A stretch of 64,000 nucleotides of DNA from the NCBI GenBank assembly GCA_902595285.1, contig CACJPL010000003.1, positions 62,001 through 126,000 on the forward strand, read 5' to 3'. Positions 25,285 to 33,843 of the stretch are shown in pieces. The stretch is from an uncultured Pelagibacteraceae bacterium (GTDB lineage: Bacteria; Pseudomonadota; Alphaproteobacteria; Pelagibacterales; Pelagibacteraceae). Numbering within the stretch: the first letter of the stretch is position 1; each line of letters starts with the position of its first letter. The translations under genes were made by a program, and so were the position numbers. Below the pieces are notes generated by a model that saw only the letters and a program-made list of their open reading frames with translations, searched no databases and was not told the origin of the DNA.

Positions 25285-26595
25285 ATGAAAAAAATATTTT
25301 TAATTTTTACATTCTTAATTCTTAATGTATTGTTTAGCGGGAATACTTATGCAGGTGTTAATGAGCCTGGGGTGTCGTCTATTAAAGGACAGTGTGCTGG
25401 AGCATTTAAACATTATCACAAAAAACATATAGAAAAATCACTTAAACTAATTAAAGAAAAAAAAACAAACTTTGTTCTCTATGCTAGTTGCGATTCTGGT
25501 AGCTACTCCTATGCTTATAATAAAGGTAAAGATTTAGAAAAACTTCATAAGAAAACATACAAAAAATGTATGAAAAATTCTAAGAAATATACTGGTGGCA
25601 AAGAATGTTATTTGTATGCAGTTAATGAAGAAATTGTTTGGAAATATGACCAGGCTAAAGCATCAGCCGCATTAAAAACTAAATTAGCAGAAGCAAAAGT
25701 ATTAAAAGAAAAGAATGCCGCGATGGATAAAAAACCAGGAAGATTTTTTGAGGATCAACCTGATGTAAATGATGATTATCAAATTCATTTCATCTATATG
25801 CTTACAGCTTCTGATAAAGATAATGAGTTAGATATTAATGGTAAAATAGAAGAGTATGCAGAAAAAATTAATACTCTTGTTGAAAAGTATAGTAAAAAAA
25901 CAAAAGGATCTTCTGGTGCAAAAAAATATAAGTACGATTATCGAAAAGATGGAAAATTAGATGTTACTTTCATAAGATTAGATAAAAAAAGAAAAGAACT
26001 TCACAAACATATAAATAACAATTATCGTGGTTACCTTTGGTTAAATGGATTTAATAATCCCAAAAAAGTTTATTTTACTTTTGCTGATGTAACGAGTGTT
26101 GATGGAGGAGAAGGTGGAGTAGGAATGGCGTCAATTTTTCTTAAAAATAAATATAATAAAAATAAAAGTGACATGCTTAGGACAGCAGTTCACGAAATGC
26201 ACCATGCAATGGGAGGAGGTTATGCATGTGTCCCAGGAATGAATAAAAAAGCTCATTTTTCAAGTGGTCAAGATACTCCTGAAAAACAAATGTTTTTTGG
26301 AAAAGCTTATGTTCATGATGTAGATGGATGTCCACAAGGTGAGGATAGTGTTTATTTAGCACCAACGTCAAAAGATCCTTACGATCCGTTTAAACTTATA
26401 TGTTTAAATGAGTGGGGAAAATATAATCATAAAAAACTTGTTGAACTTAGAGAAATACAGATAAGCGATCTTAAAAAAGGTAAGTGGAATTATAGAAGTG
26501 GTGGATCTGGGTGTAAGTTTACTTATTGGGACAGAGCTGGTACTGGGGTTATGAAATTATTTAATAACGAAGAGGCCAATAGAACGTATAATTGA
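25285..26595 (+). CDS. Secreted putative zinc metalloprotein with HExxH motif
   Basis: Protein of 436 aa with a clear signal peptide (residues 1-23, TYA cleavage) and therefore exported. AVHEMHHAMGGGY contains HExxH at 303-307, the zinc and catalytic motif of many metallopeptidases; His306 is an extra histidine. Several cysteines in the N-terminal third and near the C-terminus could form disulfides. Residues 25-180 are Lys-rich and helical. I do not recognise a named family. It lies in the same direction as a second secreted protein 25 bases downstream, suggesting they act together outside the cytoplasm. Confidence 0.7.
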   Translation: MKKIFLIFTFLILNVLFSGNTYAGVNEPGVSSIKGQCAGAFKHYHKKHIEKSLKLIKEKKTNFVLYASCDSGSYSYAYNKGKDLEKLHKKTYKKCMKNSKKYTGGKECYLYAVNEEIVWKYDQAKASAALKTKLAEAKVLKEKNAAMDKKPGRFFEDQPDVNDDYQIHFIYMLTASDKDNELDINGKIEEYAEKINTLVEKYSKKTKGSSGAKKYKYDYRKDGKLDVTFIRLDKKRKELHKHINNNYRGYLWLNGFNNPKKVYFTFADVTSVDGGEGGVGMASIFLKNKYNKNKSDMLRTAVHEMHHAMGGGYACVPGMNKKAHFSSGQDTPEKQMFFGKAYVHDVDGCPQGEDSVYLAPTSKDPYDPFKLICLNEWGKYNHKKLVELREIQISDLKKGKWNYRSGGSGCKFTYWDRAGTGVMKLFNNEEANRTYN

Positions 26596-26620
26596 AATCC
26601 ATAAGATCATTAAAAATTTA

Positions 26621-27205
26621 ATGAAAAAACTTTTAGTAATTTTAATAATTTCTTTAATTTCTCAATTATCTCAAGCAAACGAAAGATTTATACCACTTGA
26701 ATTATTCACAGGTGGGGAAATTCGTGATGATACAGAAATTAAATTTACAAAAGCCAATTTGGTCTTTGGAGAAAAGAAAAGAAAAAAAATAGTAGGACCT
26801 GAAGATTGGAAAAACCCTCAAACTGGAAAATTAATAAAAGTTTATAAAAGAACAAGAAAAGGTCAAAGTGGAGTAAAAACCCAACTTTTTACTGTTACTA
26901 ATGATGGACAATGTATTGGAAGAGTTTGGGATAGTAGGCGTGGTGGAAGAATAATTGTAAATGGATGTAAATTTCCTTTGGGTGTTTGGAAAGAGGGAGA
27001 AAAAAGGACATTTGTAGGTTCTTCTGGTGGAAAGACAAGAAAAATCGAACTGACCATTTTAAAGCTTGGAAAAAAACAAAAAGATAAAATAAAATTCAAT
27101 TGGAAACTTTACGATGGAGCTGGAAAATTAATGGATGACAATGATTATACATTTTCTAATGGGAGAGCAATGACAAAGCTTAATGATAAAAAAATATCAA
27201 AATGA
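26621..27205 (+). CDS. Secreted protein of unknown function
   Basis: A 194-aa protein with a signal peptide (MKKLLVILIISLISQLSQA, cleavage near residue 19). The mature part is rich in Lys, Gly and beta-type sequence, with two cysteines (in GQCIGR and NGCKF) that may form one disulfide. No family was recognised. It follows the secreted HExxH protein on the same strand by 25 bases, so a joint role in the periplasm or at the surface is likely. Confidence 0.6.
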   Translation: MKKLLVILIISLISQLSQANERFIPLELFTGGEIRDDTEIKFTKANLVFGEKKRKKIVGPEDWKNPQTGKLIKVYKRTRKGQSGVKTQLFTVTNDGQCIGRVWDSRRGGRIIVNGCKFPLGVWKEGEKRTFVGSSGGKTRKIELTILKLGKKQKDKIKFNWKLYDGAGKLMDDNDYTFSNGRAMTKLNDKKISK

Positions 27206-27222
27206 AAAAAATAGTCAGTTAT

Positions 27223-27426
27223 TTAATTAAATAATAGATCGTTAATCGAATAAACTATCAACCCAATAATAATAATTAATAGAATTAAAAAAGAAATTGT
27301 TCCACTTAATTGAGCTTTTATTCTTGTTTTTCCTTCTTTAAATTTTTTAAAGTGAATGCTACCAAATCTCATTACAGCTAATCCTAAAATTATAAGAAAT
27401 GCTGTAAATATATATCCAGTAATCAT
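27223..27426 (-). CDS. Small two-helix membrane protein
   Basis: 67-aa protein with two hydrophobic helices (about residues 3-20 and 43-64) and a short basic loop (HFKKFKEGKTRIKAQ) between them. No family was recognised. It starts one base after the stop of the pyridoxamine-oxidase-like gene, so it is probably translated from the same message. Confidence 0.6.
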   Translation of the reverse strand: MITGYIFTAFLIILGLAVMRFGSIHFKKFKEGKTRIKAQLSGTISFLILLIIIIGLIVYSINDLLFN

Positions 27427-28032
27427 CTATGGAACTAACCAGGTGTCTTTATTGTTTTCCAAATTAAATTTTGCTCTTCGGTGGCCTTTAGCTGCTAAAT
27501 AAAGCCATTCTATGGATTTAATTTTACACTGAATTACAGTAAAATTTTTGTAACCTTCTTCACTTTGTTCTTTGGTGTAATCAAAATTATCTAATTCTGG
27601 TTTTAGTCCAGAGGTTGGAATATCGGACTCTGTTCCAGGCCCATTATCAACTAAATAACATTTTCTACTTATATGTTGGGTTTTAGACCAAGATTCTTTT
27701 GTAATATCATTTTTGTGATTAATAATGCATTCTACTTTTAATCTGACCTGTATCTTTTCATCTTTATCATAAAATAACATTGCAGCATTTTTATTTGCTT
27801 TTAGTTTTTCGATTTTATCTGATCGTATATCACTATGATATTGTACTATATTATTTGACTGGTCTGACTTTCTTAAAACTACAATTCTTCCATCTAAATC
27901 AGATTGATCGCCACAAATAAATACAGGTGTTCTAAAAGGTGAAATTCTATCTTTAACAGCATTATCTAACATTGACCAAATTTTCTTTTTGATCTCCATA
28001 AAGTCCTCGTAATAAGGAACTGTATCCGTCAC
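27427..28032 (-). CDS. Pyridoxamine 5'-phosphate oxidase-like flavoprotein
   Basis: FMN-binding split-barrel protein of 201 aa. TPVFICGDQSDLDGRIVVLRKSD and IRSDKIEKLKANKNAAMLFYD match the Alr4036/PPOX-like group, and VIQCKIKSIEWLYLAAKGHRRAKF the C-terminal FMN-site region. It may be a flavin reductase or an oxidase of an unknown compound; it is probably not PdxH itself because the PLP-site arginines cannot be identified. It is 5 bases downstream of the 3-hydroxyisobutyrate dehydrogenase-like gene. Confidence 0.78.
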   Translation of the reverse strand: MTDTVPYYEDFMEIKKKIWSMLDNAVKDRISPFRTPVFICGDQSDLDGRIVVLRKSDQSNNIVQYHSDIRSDKIEKLKANKNAAMLFYDKDEKIQVRLKVECIINHKNDITKESWSKTQHISRKCYLVDNGPGTESDIPTSGLKPELDNFDYTKEQSEEGYKNFTVIQCKIKSIEWLYLAAKGHRRAKFNLENNKDTWLVP

Positions 28033-28037
28033 AAATA

Positions 28038-28913
28038 TTATTTTTTCTTTTTTAATCTAGCAATCAAACCTGAACTGTCCCAACGGTTTCCACCCATCTC
28101 CTGAACCTCAGCATAATAACCATCAATAATTTCTGTTATAGGAACAGGCGAGCCATTTTTTTTTGCTTCTTCAATTGCAATTTTAAGATCTTTTCTCATC
28201 CAATCGATAGCAAAACCATAATCAAACTTATCATCCGTCATAGTTCTGTATCTATTCTCCATCTGCCAAGATTGTGCTGCGCCTTTAGATATAGTTTCCA
28301 TAACTTTATCCATATCTAAACCTGCATTAATTCCAAAATTGATTGCTTCAGACAAACCTTGGACTGTTCCAGCAATACACATTTGGTTCATCATTTTTGT
28401 TAATTGGCCACTTCCACAAGGACCAATTAATTTCACCTTTTTGCTGTAGCAATCAATAACTGGTTCAGCTTTTTTAAACACTTCTTCATCACCACCAACC
28501 ATTACTGTTAGTATCCCACCTTCAGCGCCAGCTTGTCCTCCTGAAATAGGAGCATCTAAAAAACTAAAACCCTTATCATTTGCTTTTTTATTTAATTCTC
28601 TTGATACTTCAGCAGATACAGTTGAGTTATCAATAAAAATAGACCCAGCTTTTGCTGTATTAAACAATCCATTTTCCCCAGTTGCAACTTCTCTTAAATC
28701 ATCGTCATTACCAACACATGTAAAAATGAAATCTGCGCCATCTGCAGCTTCAGCAGGGGTATTTGCCATTTTACCTTTATATTCAGCAATCCATTTTTCA
28801 GCTTTAGATTTAGTTCTATTAAAAACAGTTACATTGTGTCCGGCTTTTGATATATAACCAGCCATTGGGTAGCCCATCACCCCAAGACCTATGAAAGCAA
28901 CATTACAAGTCAT
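28038..28913 (-). CDS. 3-hydroxyisobutyrate dehydrogenase-family reductase
   Basis: Beta-hydroxyacid dehydrogenase, 291 aa, either 3-hydroxyisobutyrate dehydrogenase or tartronate-semialdehyde reductase. N-terminal FIGLGVMGYPMAGYI is the NAD(P) site with family signature; DAPISGGQAGAEGGILTVMVGG is the substrate loop; GPCGSGQLTKMMNQM contains the catalytic lysine. The cytoplasmic substrate is a short hydroxy acid that cannot be fixed. The start is only 11 bases from the divergent MFS gene, which suggests a shared regulatory stretch and perhaps transport of its substrate. Confidence 0.88.
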   Translation of the reverse strand: MTCNVAFIGLGVMGYPMAGYISKAGHNVTVFNRTKSKAEKWIAEYKGKMANTPAEAADGADFIFTCVGNDDDLREVATGENGLFNTAKAGSIFIDNSTVSAEVSRELNKKANDKGFSFLDAPISGGQAGAEGGILTVMVGGDEEVFKKAEPVIDCYSKKVKLIGPCGSGQLTKMMNQMCIAGTVQGLSEAINFGINAGLDMDKVMETISKGAAQSWQMENRYRTMTDDKFDYGFAIDWMRKDLKIAIEEAKKNGSPVPITEIIDGYYAEVQEMGGNRWDSSGLIARLKKKK

Positions 28914-28924
28914 AATTTTTTTCT

Positions 28925-30130
28925 ATGTTTAAAAGTTTAAGTTTAAAAGTAATTGTATTTGGTTTTATTTTTACATTTTTTTCAAGCTTTGGACAGAGTT
29001 TTTTTCTTGGGCTTTTTAACTCTAGTATTAGAGAAGCCTTATCAATTTCACATGGACAATTTGGCTCAATTTATGCATCAGCAACTTTATTGAGCAGCAT
29101 TGTTTTAGTTTGGATTGGAAAGAAAATTGATGATGTAAATATCTTAAAGTTTGCTTCTTATGTAATAATTTTTCTATCTGCTTCCTGCTTTATATTTTCA
29201 AAAATTTCATCTGTTATTTTTTTATTTGTAGGAATTTTTTTAATGCGATTAGCTGGACAAGGTTTATCAAGTCATACAGCTACAACAACCATATCTCGTT
29301 TTTTTGAAAAAAATAGAGGCAGGGCTTTAAGTACAGGTTGGTTAGGATTGTCACTAGCTGAATTTATAATGCCTGTTTTAATTGTTTTTTTATTAACTTT
29401 TATAGAGTGGAGAGATATTTGGGTTTCAATTTCTATTTTAGTTATAATTGTATTACCTATAGCAACTTTTATTTTAGTTAAAGAGGTTAAACTTGATACT
29501 AGAGAAGATACAAAAATAGAACAGAACTATAAAGAAATTAAACAATGGAAGAGAATAGAAGTTTTAAAAGATTATAGATTTTACATCATTTGCATGACGA
29601 TGTTAGCTATGCCATGGATTGCAACAGGATCTTTTGTTTATCAGTCTTTTATATCTTCTTCTAAAGAATGGGGACCTTATGTTATTGCACAATCATTTAT
29701 GGCTTACTCAATTTTATCTGTAATTACTCTTTTTATATCTGGATTTTTAATTGATAAATTTTCAAGTAGGAAATTATTGATTTATATGAATATTCCACTT
29801 TTTTTTTCGACTGTAGTTCTTTACTATTTTAATGCACCGCTATCTTCATTTGTATTTTTTGGTTTACTCGGAGTCACTAATGGTCTGGCAAACGTTCTTG
29901 GTTCATCAACTTGGGCTGAAATTTATGGTGTAAAATATATTGGATCTATAAAAGCCTTAACAACTGCACTTATGGTATTTTCAACAGCATTTGGTACAGC
30001 ATTATTTGGTTTCTTGATTGATGTTGGTTTTTCAATTGAACAGATAGCCGTTGTTTCAGGTGCTTATATCTCAGGCTCAATAATTCTTCTTTATTTGGTC
30101 AAAAATAAGCTAAATCCCAATTATTTATAA
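28925..30130 (+). CDS. Major facilitator superfamily transporter
   Basis: 401-aa membrane protein with about twelve hydrophobic helices in two halves separated by a charged loop near residues 190-215. Loop 2-3 WIGKKIDDVNI and the helix-4 region MRLAGQGLSSHTATTTISRFFEKNRGRALS match oxalate/formate-antiporter-like MFS carriers of monocarboxylates. The ATG at 28925 is separated from the divergent dehydrogenase gene by 11 bases. The substrate may be an organic acid related to that enzyme, which is inference from position. Confidence 0.85.
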   Translation: MFKSLSLKVIVFGFIFTFFSSFGQSFFLGLFNSSIREALSISHGQFGSIYASATLLSSIVLVWIGKKIDDVNILKFASYVIIFLSASCFIFSKISSVIFLFVGIFLMRLAGQGLSSHTATTTISRFFEKNRGRALSTGWLGLSLAEFIMPVLIVFLLTFIEWRDIWVSISILVIIVLPIATFILVKEVKLDTREDTKIEQNYKEIKQWKRIEVLKDYRFYIICMTMLAMPWIATGSFVYQSFISSSKEWGPYVIAQSFMAYSILSVITLFISGFLIDKFSSRKLLIYMNIPLFFSTVVLYYFNAPLSSFVFFGLLGVTNGLANVLGSSTWAEIYGVKYIGSIKALTTALMVFSTAFGTALFGFLIDVGFSIEQIAVVSGAYISGSIILLYLVKNKLNPNYL

Positions 30131-30173
30131 AATTGTCCTTGATTTTTAAAGACTCACTGTGTAGATACTCCGC

Positions 30174-30710
30174 ATGGCTAGAGTTACTGTAGAAGACTGT
30201 ATAGATAAAGTAGAGAGTCCTTACGAATTAGTACTAGTTGCTAAAGAAAGAGCTACTCAATTAAATGCAGGAATAGAACCTACTATTGATAGAGATAATG
30301 ATAAAAATACTGTTATTTCATTGAGAGAAATTGCAGAAGAAAAAATTAAAGTCTCAGATTTAACTGATAGTGCTGTTTACAAATTAAGAAAACATGTTGA
30401 GCAAGTTGATGACACTGCAGAGGATGACGAAGAGATAGGTGATGATTTTGAAAATCTTTACAAAGGTGAAATTTCAAAAAGTGGAACTCCAATATTACCA
30501 TCTAAAAGAGCAAGAAAAACGCCTGAAAAAATTCAAGTTACAAAAGAAGATTTGGCAGAGCTTTCTGAAACAGCTACAGCAGATGTTGACAATTCAGTGG
30601 GTGAAGAAACTATGAATGAACAAGGAGAAGTTTCTTTAGACGAAGTATCAGAATCAGAAAATAAAGAAGTAGATGTGTCTTCTGAGGACACTGAAGCTTC
30701 AAACTCTTAA
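30174..30710 (+). CDS. rpoZ: RNA polymerase omega subunit with long acidic tail
   Basis: Residues 1-70 are a normal omega core: MARVTVEDCIDKVESPYELVLVAKERATQLNAG followed by KNTVISLREIAEEKI, which bind the beta-prime C-terminus. At 178 aa the protein is about twice the E. coli subunit. The added C-terminal half is rich in Glu, Asp, Ser and Thr and probably disordered. Most streamlined genomes shorten such tails, so this one is notable. DusA follows 22 bases downstream. Confidence 0.93.
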   Translation: MARVTVEDCIDKVESPYELVLVAKERATQLNAGIEPTIDRDNDKNTVISLREIAEEKIKVSDLTDSAVYKLRKHVEQVDDTAEDDEEIGDDFENLYKGEISKSGTPILPSKRARKTPEKIQVTKEDLAELSETATADVDNSVGEETMNEQGEVSLDEVSESENKEVDVSSEDTEASNS

Positions 30711-30732
30711 AAAAATAATATAAAGTTATAGC

Positions 30733-31725
30733 ATGAATAGGAAAGTATCAGTTGCTCCTATGATGGATTGTACGGATCGTCATGAACGGTTTTTTCTTAG
30801 ATTAATATCCAAAAATACTCTTCTTTATACTGAGATGATAGTCGATGAAGCCATAAATAGAGGAGATAAAAAAAAATTATTAGAATTTAATATTAATGAG
30901 AAACCTGTAGCACTGCAATTAGGAGGCTCCTCTCCAAAACTTTTAGCAGAAGCAACTAAAGTAGGTGAAGATTTTGGGTATGATGAAATAAATCTAAACC
31001 TAGGTTGCCCTAGTAAAAAAGTTGAAAAAAATAGATTTGGCGCTTGTTTAATGAAAGAGCCAAATTTAGTGGCAGATTGTTTAAGTAAAATGCAATCAAT
31101 TACTAAACTTCCTGTAACTATTAAAACAAGAATTGGTTACGATGATGTGGAGGATTACGAAAATTTATATAAATTTATTTCCACTTTAAAAACAACTGGA
31201 GTTAAAACATTCATAATACATGCAAGAAAAGCAATGCTAGGTAAATTTACTCCTAAGCAAAATTTAAATATTCCACCTTTAAAATACGAGTATGTATATA
31301 AATTAAAAGAAGATTTCCCGAATGAAGAAATTATTATTAATGGGGGTATAACTTCAGTAGATGAAATAAAACCTCATTTAGAAAAAACTGATGGTGTCAT
31401 GATTGGAAGGGCCGCATATCATACCCCTTATATATTAGCAGAAATTGAAAGAGAAATATTTAACAATGAGGATATTCCAAGTAGACAAGACGTAATTGGA
31501 CAGCTCATTCCTTACATTAAAGAAGAATTAAAAAAAGGAACAAGATTAAATCAAATTATGAGGCATACCCTTGGTTTATTTCATGGTCAAACCGGCGCTA
31601 GTTATTGGAAAAGATATTTAAGTGAAAATATGTGTGTCAGAGATGCAGATGTAAAAAAAATAGACCACATAATGGATAAAATCAAATACAATAATGTTGA
31701 TACAAGAGTAGGACAATCTGCTTAA
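30733..31725 (+). CDS. dusA: tRNA-dihydrouridine synthase A
   Basis: FMN-dependent enzyme that reduces uridines in the tRNA D-loop, 330 aa. The start SVAPMMDCTDRHERFFLRLIS is specific to DusA. EINLNLGCPSKKVEKNRFGACLM contains the catalytic cysteine, and IHARKAMLGKFTPKQN and VMIGRAAYHTPYIL are other family signatures. It follows rpoZ in the same direction. Confidence 0.95.
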   Translation: MNRKVSVAPMMDCTDRHERFFLRLISKNTLLYTEMIVDEAINRGDKKKLLEFNINEKPVALQLGGSSPKLLAEATKVGEDFGYDEINLNLGCPSKKVEKNRFGACLMKEPNLVADCLSKMQSITKLPVTIKTRIGYDDVEDYENLYKFISTLKTTGVKTFIIHARKAMLGKFTPKQNLNIPPLKYEYVYKLKEDFPNEEIIINGGITSVDEIKPHLEKTDGVMIGRAAYHTPYILAEIEREIFNNEDIPSRQDVIGQLIPYIKEELKKGTRLNQIMRHTLGLFHGQTGASYWKRYLSENMCVRDADVKKIDHIMDKIKYNNVDTRVGQSA

Positions 31726-31765
31726 TTATATTTTAGCAAACGAATACAGTTATATTATTTTATTA

Positions 31766-32551
31766 ATGGCTTTAACGGCTATACCAGTTGGTTTTGTTGC
31801 TGGATTATTTGGTATCGGTGGAGGACTAATAACTGTTCCTTTTTTATATTTTATTTTTGGGTCTTTAGAAATTGATCCTCAGTATGTTATGCACCTTGCT
31901 GTTGGGACTTCATTTGCAATCATAATACCCACATCTACAGTTTCAGTATTAACACATAATAAATTTAAAGCTGTTGATTTTGATATTGTTAAAAACTATG
32001 GTTTGTTTGTTGTACTAGGCGTTATTGTTGGAACTATTTTTGCAGCTTCTTTAAAAACTAAATCGTTAGTTTTATTTTTCTCGATAATGATTTTATTTTT
32101 AGGAATTTACTTACTTTTAATTAAAGAAAAGGAGCAAAATATAATTATTAAAATGAAATTACATCTAAAAGTAATTCTTGGCTTTCTTGTTGGTTTTATA
32201 TCTGCTCCTATGGGTATAGGGGGAGCTGTAATGAATGTACCCATCCTTAAGTTTTTTGGTTATTCAATAAATAATGCCATAGGAAGCGCTGCAGCTATAG
32301 GCTTTTTAATTGCTTTGTTTGGAGCAGTAGGTTTTTTAATTTCAGGAAATTATTTAAATTCAAGTCTTCCACTAAGTATTGGTTTTATAAATCTGCCTGC
32401 TTTTTTAATTTTTATACCGATTACAACTTTCATGGCTAGGATAGGAGCTAAAACAGTTCATAGTATTGATAAGAATAAAATTAGTAAATTTTTTGGAATT
32501 TTTCTTTTAGTGGTGTCGATTAAATTTTTTTATGAATATTTAAAATTATAA
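31766..32551 (+). CDS. TauE/SafE-family sulfite or organosulfonate exporter
   Basis: Integral membrane protein of 261 aa with about eight helices. The duplicated glycine-rich signatures GLFGIGGGLITVPFLYF and GFISAPMGIGGAVMNVPIL are diagnostic of the TauE/SafE family (DUF81). It probably exports a sulfur-containing or other organic anion. The start ATG 31766 leaves only about ten residues before the first motif, and hydrophobic codons continue in frame upstream without an ATG, so a slightly longer protein from a rare start is possible. Confidence 0.88.
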   Translation: MALTAIPVGFVAGLFGIGGGLITVPFLYFIFGSLEIDPQYVMHLAVGTSFAIIIPTSTVSVLTHNKFKAVDFDIVKNYGLFVVLGVIVGTIFAASLKTKSLVLFFSIMILFLGIYLLLIKEKEQNIIIKMKLHLKVILGFLVGFISAPMGIGGAVMNVPILKFFGYSINNAIGSAAAIGFLIALFGAVGFLISGNYLNSSLPLSIGFINLPAFLIFIPITTFMARIGAKTVHSIDKNKISKFFGIFLLVVSIKFFYEYLKL

Positions 32552-32564
32552 CAAGCAAAAAAAA

Positions 32565-32690
32565 GAGGTGACTTCAGTCTCCCTCCATCACCTCACAAGT
32601 TCAAATTAAGTGATTCTTTAAATATTTATGAACACTTATTAGTTGAAAATACATTTTATCAACTAATTTAAACTTAAACAATCTTAAGTT
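32565..32690 (+). ncRNA. Candidate structured RNA: four consecutive hairpins
   Basis: Four stems follow one another without large gaps: GAGGTGA/TCACCTC (32565-32594, 16-base loop), TAAGTG/CACTTA (32607-32638), TTAGTTGA/TCAACTAA (32639-32666) and AACTTAA/TTAAGTT (32671-32690). The first stem pairs a Shine-Dalgarno-like strand with a strand that resembles the 16S 3' end. TATAAC at 32547-32552 could be a -10 box. It may be a free small RNA or the leader of the helical protein downstream. No known family was recognised; the strand is assumed. Confidence 0.4.
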
Positions 32691-32766
32691 GTATTTAGTC
32701 TTAAATGAAACTCAATTTAGCCACACATGATATTTAGTGTTAATATTCTAATTGATACTTTTAAAA

Positions 32767-33843
32767 ATGGTTTCAATAAAAGACATTAATAAAAATATTA
32801 AAAAATTATTTGATCCATTAGACAAATCAAAAAATAAATTCTCTTCATTATTAAACAATATAAAAAAAAATAAAGCTAAAAAAGATTTAGCATTACAAAA
32901 ACAATTAGAAAAGGAAAAAAAAAGAGAATTAATTTTAGAAAAAAAATTAGCAAAAAAAGCTAAAAAAGACGAGCTCAAAGAAGAAAGAAAGAAAATCCTT
33001 TTTCAAAAAAAATTAATTATTGAAAATGAAAAGCAAGAGAAAAAGAATGAAGAAAAGAGACAAAAAATTGAAGCTAAAAGAATTAAAATAGAACAGAAAA
33101 AAATAAAAGATGAAGAGACAAGAAAACTTAGAGAGGAAGCAAGAAAGCTTAAACAGGAAGATTTAAGACTGAAGATGCTAGAGAGACAAAGAATTAGAGA
33201 AGAAAATTTTAAGATTAAAGAGGAAGAATTAAAAAATAAAGAACTTGAAGCGCAAAAGAGAAAAGAAGAAAAAGAACGAGAAAGAGAAGAAAAAATAAGA
33301 TTAAAAGAATTTGAAAAGAAAAATAGACTTGAGGAAGAACAAAGATTAAGAGAAGCAGCTAGGAAATTGAAATATGAACAAGAAAAACTTAAAGAAATGG
33401 AACAAAGATTAAAAGATCTTGAAACCGAAAGACAGCAAGAAATTCAAAGGCAGATTTTAAAAGAAGAGGCCGAGCAAAGAGTCAAGGAAGATGAATTAAG
33501 AATTAAGGAAAAAGAACTTAAAGAAGCTGAACGTGAAAGAATAAATAAAGAAAATGAAAGACGCAAAAGAGAGCAAGAATTGAAAATTGAGGAGGAAAGA
33601 CAAAAAAGAATTGAAGAAGAAAACGAAAGAATTCGATTAGCTGAAATAGCTGAAAAAAAGAGAATTGAAGAGGAAAATAGGCGCATGAAAGAGTGGGAAA
33701 AGAAATTTGATGAAGAGCAAAGATTAAAAGAAGAGGAGTTAGTTAGAAAATTTTACAGTGATGAAATTACTAAACAAGAAAACAATCAAACTGATGAAGA
33801 TAATACAGAAACTAAAGATGATGAGGATAATTTAAAAAGTTAA
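32767..33843 (+). CDS. Highly charged Glu/Lys/Arg-rich helical protein
   Basis: About 358 aa from ATG 32767; a TTG at 32752 would add five residues, but neither has a ribosome site. From about residue 40 to 340 the sequence is almost only Glu, Lys, Arg, Leu, Ile and Gln with dense i/i+4 charge pairs, as in long coiled coils or single alpha-helices. The last 20 residues are acidic (TDEDNTETKDDEDN). It has no signal peptide or membrane segment. No family can be named because such composition matches many unrelated proteins. Its stop overlaps the phosphohexomutase gene by 4 bases. Confidence 0.7.
   Translation: MVSIKDINKNIKKLFDPLDKSKNKFSSLLNNIKKNKAKKDLALQKQLEKEKKRELILEKKLAKKAKKDELKEERKKILFQKKLIIENEKQEKKNEEKRQKIEAKRIKIEQKKIKDEETRKLREEARKLKQEDLRLKMLERQRIREENFKIKEEELKNKELEAQKRKEEKEREREEKIRLKEFEKKNRLEEEQRLREAARKLKYEQEKLKEMEQRLKDLETERQQEIQRQILKEEAEQRVKEDELRIKEKELKEAERERINKENERRKREQELKIEEERQKRIEEENERIRLAEIAEKKRIEEENRRMKEWEKKFDEEQRLKEEELVRKFYSDEITKQENNQTDEDNTETKDDEDNLKS

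Noticed and set aside
33444..33686. 80-codon Ser/Leu/Phe-rich frame antisense to the charged helical protein
   Set aside because: The complement of Glu/Lys/Arg codons in this frame gives Ser, Phe and Leu automatically; a membrane protein here is not supported.
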